A stretch of DNA of 64,000 bases from Paraprevotella sp. (lineage in GTDB: Bacteria; Bacteroidota; Bacteroidia; Bacteroidales; Bacteroidaceae), in NCBI GenBank assembly GCA_017937925.1, contig JAGBCQ010000017.1:41401-105400 (forward strand), read 5' to 3'. This document shows, in pieces, positions 56,738 to 64,000 of this stretch. A model generated the notes under the pieces. The model worked only from the letters and a program-made list of their open reading frames with translations. It made no database searches and was not told where the DNA came from. The stretch's first letter is position 1; each line of letters starts with the position of its first letter. The position numbers and the translations under genes are program-made.

Positions 56738-57239
56738 AGGAAAGTTGTTGGGCGCCTTGTGCCTGGTTTTCGTGTTGATGGCTTGTTCCATTTCATATAA
56801 ATTTAATGGGGCTTCCATTGATTATACGAAGACCAAGACCATACAGATATCCCAATTCCCCATCCGCTCCGCCTATGTGTGGGGACCGATGCAGGCTATC
56901 TTCAACAATCAACTGACGGATATTTATGCGCGTCAGACCAAGTTGAGACAGGTGAACCGAAATGGTGATTTGCAGATTTCCGGTGAAATTGTGGAGTACA
57001 GTCAGTTTAACAAGGCGGTGGCAGCTGATGGTTATTCGGCTCAAACGCAGTTGAAGATGACTGTGAATGTACGTTTCGTAAACAACCAAAATCACGATGA
57101 GGACTTCGAGCAACGATTCAGCGCAACCACACAGTACGATTCGTCGTTGCAGTTGAATGCCGTTCAGGAGGAGTTGGTGACCCAGATGGTTAAGGATATT
57201 GTGGATCAAATATTCAATGCTACAGTGGCAAACTGGTAA
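56730..57239 (+). CDS. lptE: LPS assembly lipoprotein LptE-like
   Basis: Outer-membrane lipoprotein partner of LptD in lipopolysaccharide insertion. 169 residues from the ATG at 56730, which overlaps the upstream stop (ATGAATAA) and gives a tight lipobox LVFVLMACS (anchor Cys at about 19); an ATG at 56709 would add seven residues. The body has the Bacteroidetes LptE layout: YKFNGASIDYTKTKTIQIS then AYVWGPMQAIFNNQLTDIYA. Coupled to the sigma-54 activator gene and followed 18 bases later by a TPR gene. Confidence 0.85.
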   Translation: MNKGKLLGALCLVFVLMACSISYKFNGASIDYTKTKTIQISQFPIRSAYVWGPMQAIFNNQLTDIYARQTKLRQVNRNGDLQISGEIVEYSQFNKAVAADGYSAQTQLKMTVNVRFVNNQNHDEDFEQRFSATTQYDSSLQLNAVQEELVTQMVKDIVDQIFNATVANW

Positions 57240-57257
57240 TGCTAGACTTTAAAGGAA

Positions 57258-57998
57258 ATGGAATCAAGATTGTCCGAATATATCAAGCATCCTGAGATGT
57301 TGAACAGGGAAACGCTCCCAAACTTGCGTAGGTTGGTGGAGGAGTATCCTTATTTTCAACCGGCGCGGTTATTGTATTTGCGTAACCTTTATCAGATGCA
57401 CGATGCGGCGTTTGATAAGGAACTGCGTAAGGCATCTATTTATTTGACCGACCGCACGACATTGTTTATGTTGATAGAAGGCGATAATTATAAGGTGGAA
57501 CCGGTCAAGAAGCATCAAGCGAAAGTGGAGCGCGAAGAGAGTGCGCCCGAACGTACCGGTTCATTGATAGACTCATTCTTGGCTAATATCCCGGAGGAGA
57601 AACCGAAACGCAGAGTCAAGGCGGATGCTTCGACCGATTATATTGCTTATCTGATGCAGACGGAAGGAACATTGGATAGGATTGAGGCGACACCTACCAT
57701 GCATCATCAGGACTTGATAGATAGTTATATTGACCAGGGGGATAAGCGCATTGTGCTGTCCGACCAACCGGACGAGGAACTGCAGACTCCGCAGATAGAG
57801 GATGTTAGTGTTGATGAGAATGAGGATTATTTCACAGAAACATTGGCAAAAATATACATAAAACAAGGGCGATATACAAAGGCGATTGAAATTATAAGAA
57901 GATTAAGTTTGAAATATCCAAAAAAAAATCGTTACTTTGCAGACCAAATTCGTTTCTTGGAGAAATTGATAATAAACAACAAAAATAAAAACTCTTAA
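57258..57998 (+). CDS. hypothetical protein with a C-terminal TPR-like motif
   Basis: 246 residues, cytosolic, no signal peptide. The N-terminal part contains LPNLRRLVEEYPYFQPARLL (about 20-39); the middle (about 85-190) is acidic and probably disordered; the C-terminus has a single TPR-like hairpin, TLAKIYIKQGRYTKAIEIIR (about 195-214), and a KKNRYFADQIRFLEKLI helix. I recall the same gene between lptE and secG in Bacteroides. It starts 18 bases after lptE, and secG starts two bases after its stop. Role unknown. Confidence 0.75.
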   Translation: MESRLSEYIKHPEMLNRETLPNLRRLVEEYPYFQPARLLYLRNLYQMHDAAFDKELRKASIYLTDRTTLFMLIEGDNYKVEPVKKHQAKVEREESAPERTGSLIDSFLANIPEEKPKRRVKADASTDYIAYLMQTEGTLDRIEATPTMHHQDLIDSYIDQGDKRIVLSDQPDEELQTPQIEDVSVDENEDYFTETLAKIYIKQGRYTKAIEIIRRLSLKYPKKNRYFADQIRFLEKLIINNKNKNS

Positions 57999-58000
57999 AA

Positions 58001-58381
58001 ATGTACACATTATTAGTTATTTTTATCGTGATTCTTGCGGTACTGATGTGTCTGGTCGTAATGATTCAGGAGTCTAAAGGTGGTGGCTTGGCTTCCAGCT
58101 TTTCTGCGTCAAATCAGATTATGGGTGTTCGTAAGACAACCGATATTATTGAGAAAATTACATGGGGCTTGGCAGTGGGTATCATTGTGTTGAGCATTCT
58201 GTCTGTGTATTTCATCCCGACTGCAACCGTTGAAGGTTCGGCTATGATGAAAGCGGCAACTGAACAACAAGCTACAAACGCTAACAATTTGCCGGGCTTT
58301 GGCGCTAGTCAAACACCGCAAACTGCTCCGGCAGTTCCTCAGGCAACTGAGACACCGGCTGCAACAGAGCAAGCTCAGTAA
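58001..58381 (+). CDS. secG: preprotein translocase subunit SecG
   Basis: Small membrane subunit of the SecYEG channel. 126 residues with two membrane segments (about 2-22 and 50-72) and the family segment MIQESKGGGLASSFSASNQIMGVRKT between them (about 23-48). The C-terminal tail is long, Ala/Pro/Thr-rich and low-complexity, as in other Bacteroidetes. Last gene of the sigma-54-activator/lptE cluster, ended by a strong hairpin. Confidence 0.95.
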   Translation: MYTLLVIFIVILAVLMCLVVMIQESKGGGLASSFSASNQIMGVRKTTDIIEKITWGLAVGIIVLSILSVYFIPTATVEGSAMMKAATEQQATNANNLPGFGASQTPQTAPAVPQATETPAATEQAQ

Positions 58382-58420
58382 GACGAGGCGAGCATGGCTC
58401 GCTTTGACTTGGAAATAAAA

Positions 58421-58465
58421 GACGTGCATTGTTTCACATGATGAAAGATGCACGTCCTTTTTTTT
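58421..58465 (+). terminator. secG terminator
   Basis: GACGTGCAT (58421-58429) pairs with ATGCACGTC (58448-58456), with an inner TTCA/TGAA stem and a run of eight T. Confidence 0.9.
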
Positions 58466-58516
58466 GTGTTGATATAACTATCGTTTGATATTAACTCCAC
58501 AAAAGCCCGCAAATTT

Positions 58517-58650
58517 GTTATCCCGGCAGAGCGAAGCGACGAGAAATCTCATGTGTCAATGTTGAGATTCCTCCCTTCGGTTTGGAATGAACACGAAACT
58601 TTAATAGCGTGTTTCTATTTTGACACAGCTCCACGTTCGAGATGACAAGT
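58517..58650. repeat. probable dispersed intergenic repeat
   Basis: The stretch contains CCCGGCAGAGCGAAGCGACG, the inverted pair GAAATCTCA (58543-58551) / TGAGATTCC (58563-58571), the segment CTCCCTTCGGT, and ends CGTTCGAGATGACAAG. I recall this arrangement as a degenerate repeat family found between genes in many Bacteroidetes. No coding content. Confidence 0.5.
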
Positions 58651-58670
58651 ACACCAACTACAATATAATG

Positions 58671-61496
58671 TTACGGATTGGTGCGAACTAATTTTTCTTT
58701 TAGGAATTGCCCCGTGTGGCTTGAAGGGCAGGCTGCGATGTCCTCGGGCGTACCACAGATGACCAAATTACCACCTTGAGCGCCGCCTTCCGGTCCGAGG
58801 TCGATGATGTGGTCGGCACATTTGATGACATCCATGTTATGCTCTATAATGATGAGCGTATGCCCACGTTCTATAAGAGCGTCAAAGGCTGCAAGCAAAC
58901 GCTTGATGTCGTGGAAGTGTAAACCTGTGGTAGGTTCGTCGAAGATAAATATTGTTGGTTCCGTCTTTTCCATTCCGATATAGTACGCCAACTTGACACG
59001 TTGGTTCTCTCCACCGGAAAGTGTGCTTGAGGATTGTCCTAATTTAATGTAACCAAGTCCGACATCTTGTAATGGTTGCAGTTTCTTGACAATCTTGTTC
59101 TCGTTGTGCTGACTAAAGAATTCTATGGCTTGATTGACGGTCATGTTAAGCACATCGTAAATGTTTTGTCCTTGAAACTTCACTTCAAGGATGTCGCTCT
59201 TGAATCGTTTGCCATGGCAAGACTCACATTCCAATATCAAATCGGCCATAAACTGCATTTCAACTGTTACAGTGCCTTCGCCTTTACACTCCTCACATCT
59301 TCCGCCTTCGGTGTTGAAAGAAAAGAATCCGGCAGTGAATCCCATTTGTTGAGCGAGCGGTTGCGCTGCGAAAAGGCGTCTGATGTCATCGTAAGCCTTG
59401 ACGTAAGTGACAGGATTGCTACGTGTTGATTTACCGATAGGGTTTTGATCGACAAACTCAATGTTGCGAACCATTTTGAGGTCTCCTTCCAATGATACGA
59501 ACTCTCCCGGTCGGTCGGTTACCTCGTCAAAATTGCGTTTCATGGCACGGTAGAAGATGTCGCGAACGAGTGAGGATTTGCCGGAACCACTGACGCCGGT
59601 GACTACCGTCATGACATTAAGCGGGAATTTCACGTCAATACCTCGAAGATTGTTGGCGCGTGCGCCCTTGACTTCGATGTAATTGCTCCATGGCCGGTGA
59701 CTTGTGGGGCATTCAATGATTTCCTGTCCTGTCAGATATTTTACGGTATAACTTTGTGTCTCTTGTGGTTTTTCGGTTAGTATCTGTTGCAAGTCGCCTT
59801 CAAAGACAACCTCACCGCCTAAGCGTCCGGCTTTCGGACCGATATCGATGATATAGTCGGCTGCTCTGATGATTTCCTCGTCATGCTCGACTACTATCAC
59901 AGTGTTGCCGAGTGCTTGCAACTGTCTCAATACTCCAATCAGTTTGTCTGTGTCCTTGCTGTGAAGTCCTATACTCGGTTCGTCCAAGATGTATAGCGAA
60001 CCTACAAGGCTGCTGCCTAAAGAGGTGGCAAGGTTGATACGCTGACTTTCTCCACCGGAAAGGGTGTTGCTTAAACGGTTCAATGTAAGATATCCCAATC
60101 CGACATCTAAAAGGAAATTCAAGCGATTGTTGATTTCTGTCATCAGTCGTTGGGCTATTTGTTGTTCGTGGTCAGTCAGTTGTAACTGATCGAAAAAACG
60201 TTTCAGTTCAACAATGGATAGGTCCACTAAATCGGAAATGGAGCGTCCGCCAATTTTAACGTAACCGGCTTCGGGACGGAGACGTGTACCGTGGCATTTA
60301 GGACAAATGGTCTTGCCTCTGTAGCGTGCCAACATGACACGGTATTGTATCTTGTATTGGTTCTCTTCCAACATCTTGAAGAAGCGGTCGATGCTCACTT
60401 CTTCTTTTGACGAACTGTCGTTGTTCGCACCGTGCCATAACAGGTCTTTCTGTTCCTGAGTCAGTTTGTAGTATGGTTCAAATATCGGGAAGTTGTACTT
60501 GACTGCCCTACGGCAAAATTCATTCTTCCATTCGCTCATTTTTTCACCGCGCCAGCATACAACTGCACCGTCATATACGCTGAGTGCCGAGTTGGGGATG
60601 ACTAATTTCTCGTCAATACCCATTACTTTTCCAAATCCTTCGCAAACGGGACAGGCTCCTATGGGTGAATTGAATGAGAAAAGGTTGTCGGTGGGTTCTT
60701 CAAAGGTAATGCCGTCGGCTTCAAAACGCATGGAGAAACTATGCGTGATGCCGGAGGGGTAAAAGCGCAGCAGGCACTCGCCGTTTCCTTCGTAGAATGC
60801 CGTTTCGGTGGAATCTACTAAGCGGGCAATGGCGTCTTTGCTGTCGTCGCAACTCATTCTGTCAATGAGTAAATAGATAGTATGTGTGGCGGTACTGATA
60901 CTTGGATCTTTTCCTAACTCCTGCATGAAATCTTCTATACGAACCACTTCGCCATTGACCTCAATGCGTGAGAATCCTTGTTTGAAGTCGCTGTCAAGTT
61001 GCTGTAACAAGGTACGACCTTCGCGAATCAATATCGGGGCGAGAACGGTAAATCGAGTACCTTTGGTGTATGAGAGCATACACTGTACGATGTCCTCTGT
61101 AGAATGTTTCTTGACCTCTTGTCCGCTGATGGGGGAGAAAGTACGGCCGATGCGAGCATATAATAGACGGAGGTATTCGTAGATTTCTGTTGATGTCCCA
61201 ACGGTGGAACGTGGATTCCTACTGCTCACTTTTTGCTCAATGGCAATGGCGGGGGGGATGCCTTTGATGTAGTCACATTCCGGTTTGCTCATGCGTCCGA
61301 GAAATTGTCGGGCATAGGATGACAGACTCTCAACATACCGTCGTTGTCCCTCTGCGTACAGTGTGTCAAATGCCAGGGAAGACTTTCCCGAACCGGAAAG
61401 TCCTGTGATGACAATCAGTTTGTTGCGTGGAATGGTCAAGTCGATATTTTTCAGATTATTGACCCTTGCACCTTTGATTTGTATGTTCTCGTTCAT
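58671..61496 (-). CDS. uvrA: excinuclease ABC subunit A
   Basis: Damage-recognition ATPase of nucleotide excision repair. 941 residues, the normal length. Two ABC ATPase halves: Walker [18 protein letters not shown] (about 33-49) and [17 protein letters not shown]; signature [15 protein letters not shown] in the first and [15 protein letters not shown] in the second. Zinc-binding Cys pairs are in [10 protein letters not shown] and [19 protein letters not shown]. Single gene with its own -7 box just upstream. Confidence 0.99.
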   Translation of the reverse strand: MNENIQIKGARVNNLKNIDLTIPRNKLIVITGLSGSGKSSLAFDTLYAEGQRRYVESLSSYARQFLGRMSKPECDYIKGIPPAIAIEQKVSSRNPRSTVGTSTEIYEYLRLLYARIGRTFSPISGQEVKKHSTEDIVQCMLSYTKGTRFTVLAPILIREGRTLLQQLDSDFKQGFSRIEVNGEVVRIEDFMQELGKDPSISTATHTIYLLIDRMSCDDSKDAIARLVDSTETAFYEGNGECLLRFYPSGITHSFSMRFEADGITFEEPTDNLFSFNSPIGACPVCEGFGKVMGIDEKLVIPNSALSVYDGAVVCWRGEKMSEWKNEFCRRAVKYNFPIFEPYYKLTQEQKDLLWHGANNDSSSKEEVSIDRFFKMLEENQYKIQYRVMLARYRGKTICPKCHGTRLRPEAGYVKIGGRSISDLVDLSIVELKRFFDQLQLTDHEQQIAQRLMTEINNRLNFLLDVGLGYLTLNRLSNTLSGGESQRINLATSLGSSLVGSLYILDEPSIGLHSKDTDKLIGVLRQLQALGNTVIVVEHDEEIIRAADYIIDIGPKAGRLGGEVVFEGDLQQILTEKPQETQSYTVKYLTGQEIIECPTSHRPWSNYIEVKGARANNLRGIDVKFPLNVMTVVTGVSGSGKSSLVRDIFYRAMKRNFDEVTDRPGEFVSLEGDLKMVRNIEFVDQNPIGKSTRSNPVTYVKAYDDIRRLFAAQPLAQQMGFTAGFFSFNTEGGRCEECKGEGTVTVEMQFMADLILECESCHGKRFKSDILEVKFQGQNIYDVLNMTVNQAIEFFSQHNENKIVKKLQPLQDVGLGYIKLGQSSSTLSGGENQRVKLAYYIGMEKTEPTIFIFDEPTTGLHFHDIKRLLAAFDALIERGHTLIIIEHNMDVIKCADHIIDLGPEGGAQGGNLVICGTPEDIAACPSSHTGQFLKEKLVRTNP

Positions 61497-61518
61497 GAGC
61501 CGATGGTATTATGAATAG

Positions 61519-61527
61519 GCAAAGATA
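61519..61527 (-). promoter_or_regulatory. -7 box of the uvrA promoter
   Basis: TATCTTTGC on the minus strand, 23 bases before the uvrA start. Confidence 0.5.
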
Positions 61528-61621
61528 CGATAAAGAAACGGAAATGATGTCAGAATAGGCAGATAAGATTCAGGGATTTTTATTCAAGTTAAATTGAAAA
61601 CGTAAGAAAAGCAGATGATTG

Positions 61622-61654
61622 TTTGCGTTACATAAGCCTTTTGTTGTATTTTTG
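61622..61654 (+). promoter_or_regulatory. promoter of the GHL10 gene
   Basis: TTTG (61622-61625), 21 bases, TATTTTTG (61647-61654): near-perfect consensus, 20 bases before the ATG at 61674. It rules against the in-frame start at 61623. Confidence 0.75.
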
Positions 61655-61673
61655 TACACAAATATCATTCGCA

Positions 61674-63167
61674 ATGACTAAGAAATCATTATTTGTTTTG
61701 TTGCTGTCGTTGTGCAGTCTCGGACTGTCAGCGCAGTTGTCGCCCAAACGTGAGTTTCGTGGGGCATGGATTCAGTGTGTGAATTATCAGTTTATGAATA
61801 TGGGCACGGCTAAAATGCAGAGTACGCTTACTCATCAACTGAATGAACTACAGAAATGTGGTATCAATGCAATATTGTTTCAAGTGCGCCCTGAGTTCGA
61901 CGCTTTATATGCCAGCAGTTTTGAACCGTGGAGCCGTTATCTCACCGGTAAGCAGGGCGAAGCCCCACAACCTTATTGGGACCCTTTGCAATGGATGATA
62001 GAACAGTGTCATGCAAGGGGTATGGAGTTACATGCGTGGATTAACCCTTACCGTGCCAAGACAAAAGGAACGAAAGAATTGGCGAAGACACATCCGTACT
62101 TCCGTCATCCTGAGCGTTATTTTGAATATGCGGGGCAGTTGATTATGGATCCCGGAATACCGGAGAACAGGGATTATATCTGTAATGTGGTGACAGACAT
62201 ATTGCTACGCTACGATGTGGATGGAATACATATAGACGATTATTTCTATCCTTATCCGGATGGCGGTAAACCTATTCCTGACGATCGGACTTATGCAAAA
62301 TATGGGCAAGGTATGGAACGTGGTGATTGGCGTAGGGATAATGTGAACAAATTCATCTGTCAATTGTATGATTGTGTGCATGAGATAAAGCCATGGGTGA
62401 AGTTTGGTGTTTCTCCTTTCGGGATTTATCGTAACATGAAGAATGACCCTAAAAGAGGTAGCAATACGAGAGGATTGCAAAACTATGACGACCTGTATGC
62501 GGATGTACTGAAATGGGTGGATGAAGGTTGGGTGGACTATAACATACCGCAAGTCTATTGGGAGATAGGACATTCGGCTGCTGATTATGATACGCTGATT
62601 CGTTGGTGGAGCGAACATGCTTCGTCACGTCCGTTGATAATCGGTCAGGATGTGGATAGGACCGTAGCAAAAGCCGACCCTGTTGATCCGAAAAAGCATC
62701 AAATGGAACGTAAGATGAAATTGCAACGCACCTTGCCTAATATTGAAGGAAGTTGTCAATGGTATGCTAAAGCGGTGGTGGATAATAAAGGTAATTATGG
62801 TACCATGTTGCGTGAGAAATATCATCGTTATCCTGCTCTGCAACCTGAAATGCCTTGGATAGACAAGAAAGCTCCGAAAAAAGTGCGTAAGTTGACCGCT
62901 ATCTGGACGGAGGACGGATATATGTTGTTCTGGTATGCGCCACGTGGTAAAAAGGAAATGGATAAAGCCCGTCAGTATGTCATTTATCGTTTCGTGGATG
63001 GCGAGAAGGTGGACCTAAAATATGCCGAGAATATCGTGGCCATCACCTCCAATACTTTCTACAAATTACCATATGATGACGGAAAGATAAAGTACACCTA
63101 TGTGGTGACTGCCCTTGACCGTTTGCACAACGAGTCAAAAATGGCGAAAAAGAAAATACGTTTGTAA
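61674..63167 (+). CDS. secreted GHL10 (DUF187) glycoside hydrolase with Fn3-like tail
   Basis: 497 residues from the ATG at 61674, giving a clean signal peptide (SLFVLLLSLCSLGLSAQ). A GHL10 TIM barrel spans about 25-370 (REFRGAWIQCVNYQFMN, INAILFQVRPEFDALYAS, MELHAWINPYR, YDVDGIHIDDYFYP with candidate catalytic Asp residues, FGVSPFGIYR). The C-terminal 90 residues are fibronectin-III-like. E. coli DigH of this family cleaves glycan strands stripped of peptides, so a cell-wall role is plausible. It has its own promoter, and its stop faces clpB. Confidence 0.88.
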   Translation: MTKKSLFVLLLSLCSLGLSAQLSPKREFRGAWIQCVNYQFMNMGTAKMQSTLTHQLNELQKCGINAILFQVRPEFDALYASSFEPWSRYLTGKQGEAPQPYWDPLQWMIEQCHARGMELHAWINPYRAKTKGTKELAKTHPYFRHPERYFEYAGQLIMDPGIPENRDYICNVVTDILLRYDVDGIHIDDYFYPYPDGGKPIPDDRTYAKYGQGMERGDWRRDNVNKFICQLYDCVHEIKPWVKFGVSPFGIYRNMKNDPKRGSNTRGLQNYDDLYADVLKWVDEGWVDYNIPQVYWEIGHSAADYDTLIRWWSEHASSRPLIIGQDVDRTVAKADPVDPKKHQMERKMKLQRTLPNIEGSCQWYAKAVVDNKGNYGTMLREKYHRYPALQPEMPWIDKKAPKKVRKLTAIWTEDGYMLFWYAPRGKKEMDKARQYVIYRFVDGEKVDLKYAENIVAITSNTFYKLPYDDGKIKYTYVVTALDRLHNESKMAKKKIRL

Positions 63168-63177
63168 GAGAATAAAA

Positions 63178-63207
63178 AATCCCGTTTACGCAATAGTAAG
63201 CGGGATT
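63178..63207. terminator. bidirectional terminator between the GHL10 gene and clpB
   Basis: AATCCCGTTTA (63178-63188) pairs with TAAGCGGGATT (63197-63207) with one G-T pair; A and T runs flank it. The genes converge. Confidence 0.85.
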
Positions 63208-63227
63208 CTTTATAATATTCAGAATGT

Positions 63228-64000
63228 TTAGTTGCTGAACGTTAAACCATCTGATGTGGCATCTACCATGATGGGACGTGTGCGGTCGATATCTTGTGCC
63301 AAAAGAGTCTTAGACAAGTCGTTCAACAAATAGCGTTGGATCGCTCTTTTTACAGGGCGTGCTCCAAACTCAGGATTGTAACCGGCATGAGCGAGGAAGT
63401 TGAGAGCATTCTCAGACAGTTGTAACGTGATGCCATTGTCTTCCAGCATTTTCGTTATTCCGCCAATCTGCAAACGAACCACTTGCTTGATTTCCTTCTC
63501 ATTCAAAGGTAGGAACATGATGGTTTCGTCTATACGGTTGAGGAACTCCGGACGAATGGTCTTTTTGAGCATGTTCATCACTTCCTCCTTGGTCTCTTCA
63601 ATCAGTGATTCTCGATACTGAGGCGTACTGCTCTCTGTGAGTTTTTCGAACTGACTCTGTATGTAACCACTACCCAAATTGCTTGTCATAATGATGATGG
63701 TATTTTTGAAATTGACTGTGCGCCCTTTGTTGTCCGTCAGTCTGCCATCGTCAAGAACTTGTAGCAAGATGTTGAATACGTCGGGGTGTGCTTTTTCTAT
63801 CTCGTCGAACAAGACAACAGAGTAGGGCTTGCGTCTTACAGCTTCGGTCAGTTGACCACCTTCATCATAACCAACGTATCCCGGAGGGGCGCCAATCAAA
63901 CGACTCACGCTGAATTTCTCTTGATACTCTGACATATCAATACGTGTCATCAATGTTTCGTCGTCGAACAAGTATTCAGCAAGAGCTTTAGCAAGTTCTG
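63228..64000 (-). CDS. clpB: ATP-dependent chaperone ClpB, C-terminal part (cut by window end)
   Basis: AAA+ disaggregase working with DnaK. Only the last 257 or so residues are in the window; the frame is open through position 64000. Visible: [19 protein letters not shown], then [20 protein letters not shown], Walker [17 protein letters not shown], the sensor-1 region [24 protein letters not shown] (arginine-finger region) and the ClpB D2-small domain [18 protein letters not shown]. Assignment over ClpA/ClpC rests on this combination and is solid. Confidence 0.96.
   Translation of the reverse strand, partial: ELAKALAEYLFDDETLMTRIDMSEYQEKFSVSRLIGAPPGYVGYDEGGQLTEAVRRKPYSVVLFDEIEKAHPDVFNILLQVLDDGRLTDNKGRTVNFKNTIIIMTSNLGSGYIQSQFEKLTESSTPQYRESLIEETKEEVMNMLKKTIRPEFLNRIDETIMFLPLNEKEIKQVVRLQIGGITKMLEDNGITLQLSENALNFLAHAGYNPEFGARPVKRAIQRYLLNDLSKTLLAQDIDRTRPIMVDATSDGLTFSN

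Noticed and set aside
1-64000. tRNA, rRNA, CRISPR array, insertion sequence or prophage
   Set aside because: I scanned the intergenic gaps by eye and saw no cloverleaf, rRNA segment, regular direct-repeat/spacer array, transposase or phage gene. A tRNAscan/Infernal run would be decisive.

Overview
The window is a contiguous piece of a Bacteroidales chromosome, most likely Prevotellaceae or a close relative. The evidence is: promoters of the TTG-N19/20-TAnnTTTG type with no classical -35/-10 boxes; SecA of about 1100 residues and a six-repeat S1 protein of about 600; the neighbourhoods coaX-OMP-lptC-CNNM-ppiD and rlmN-DUF4837-pdxA; a T9SS-type C-terminal module; and BspA-like leucine-rich repeats. 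Nearly all of it is ordinary core genome. I see no rRNA, tRNA, CRISPR array, insertion sequence or phage gene.

Left part (1-25500): an ilvD-ilvB-ilvN-(acyl-ACP thioesterase)-ilvC branched-chain amino acid cluster. Next, read leftwards, is an envelope cluster: pantothenate kinase coaX, an outer membrane protein, LptC, a CNNM/CorC membrane protein and a SurA/PpiD-type foldase. Then a DUF4105 protein overlaps a degenerate alkaline-phosphatase-fold protein, followed by secA, a conserved acidic hypothetical, a lipoprotein, valS, and a small leucine-rich-repeat protein behind an unusually long, strongly promoted leader.

Middle (25500-43300): mechanosensitive channel, mazG, SLC13 permease with RCK domains, a secreted GH51-like arabinofuranosidase, an ECF sigma/anti-sigma/periplasmic trio, an L,D-transpeptidase, a stand-alone T9SS-like module, rnz, rpsA, pfkA, a secreted GH16 glucanase, a large uncharacterised EF-hand/membrane protein and a DUF3791 protein.

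Right part (43500-64000): the most interesting locus is a tightly overlapping three-gene operon on the minus strand. It encodes (i) a 1280-residue fusion of two GT2-like modules, a DUF4922 (GalT/HIT-like) domain and a SpoIID/LytB domain, with no signal peptide; (ii) an AmpG/MurT-like MFS permease; (iii) a BadF/BadG-type sugar kinase. The combination suggests peptidoglycan-sugar salvage with a hydrolytic or lytic domain placed in the cytoplasm. The operon is followed by rlmN-DUF4837-pdxA-flippase (+), an AT-rich lipoprotein island with odd intergenic repeats, a sigma-54 activator-lptE-TPR-secG cluster, uvrA, a GHL10 glycosidase and the 3' end of clpB.

Five gene pairs converge on clear bidirectional hairpin terminators. 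Two distant intergenic gaps share an array of GACGTC-centred 15-mers spaced about 22 bp apart, which no annotated gene explains.
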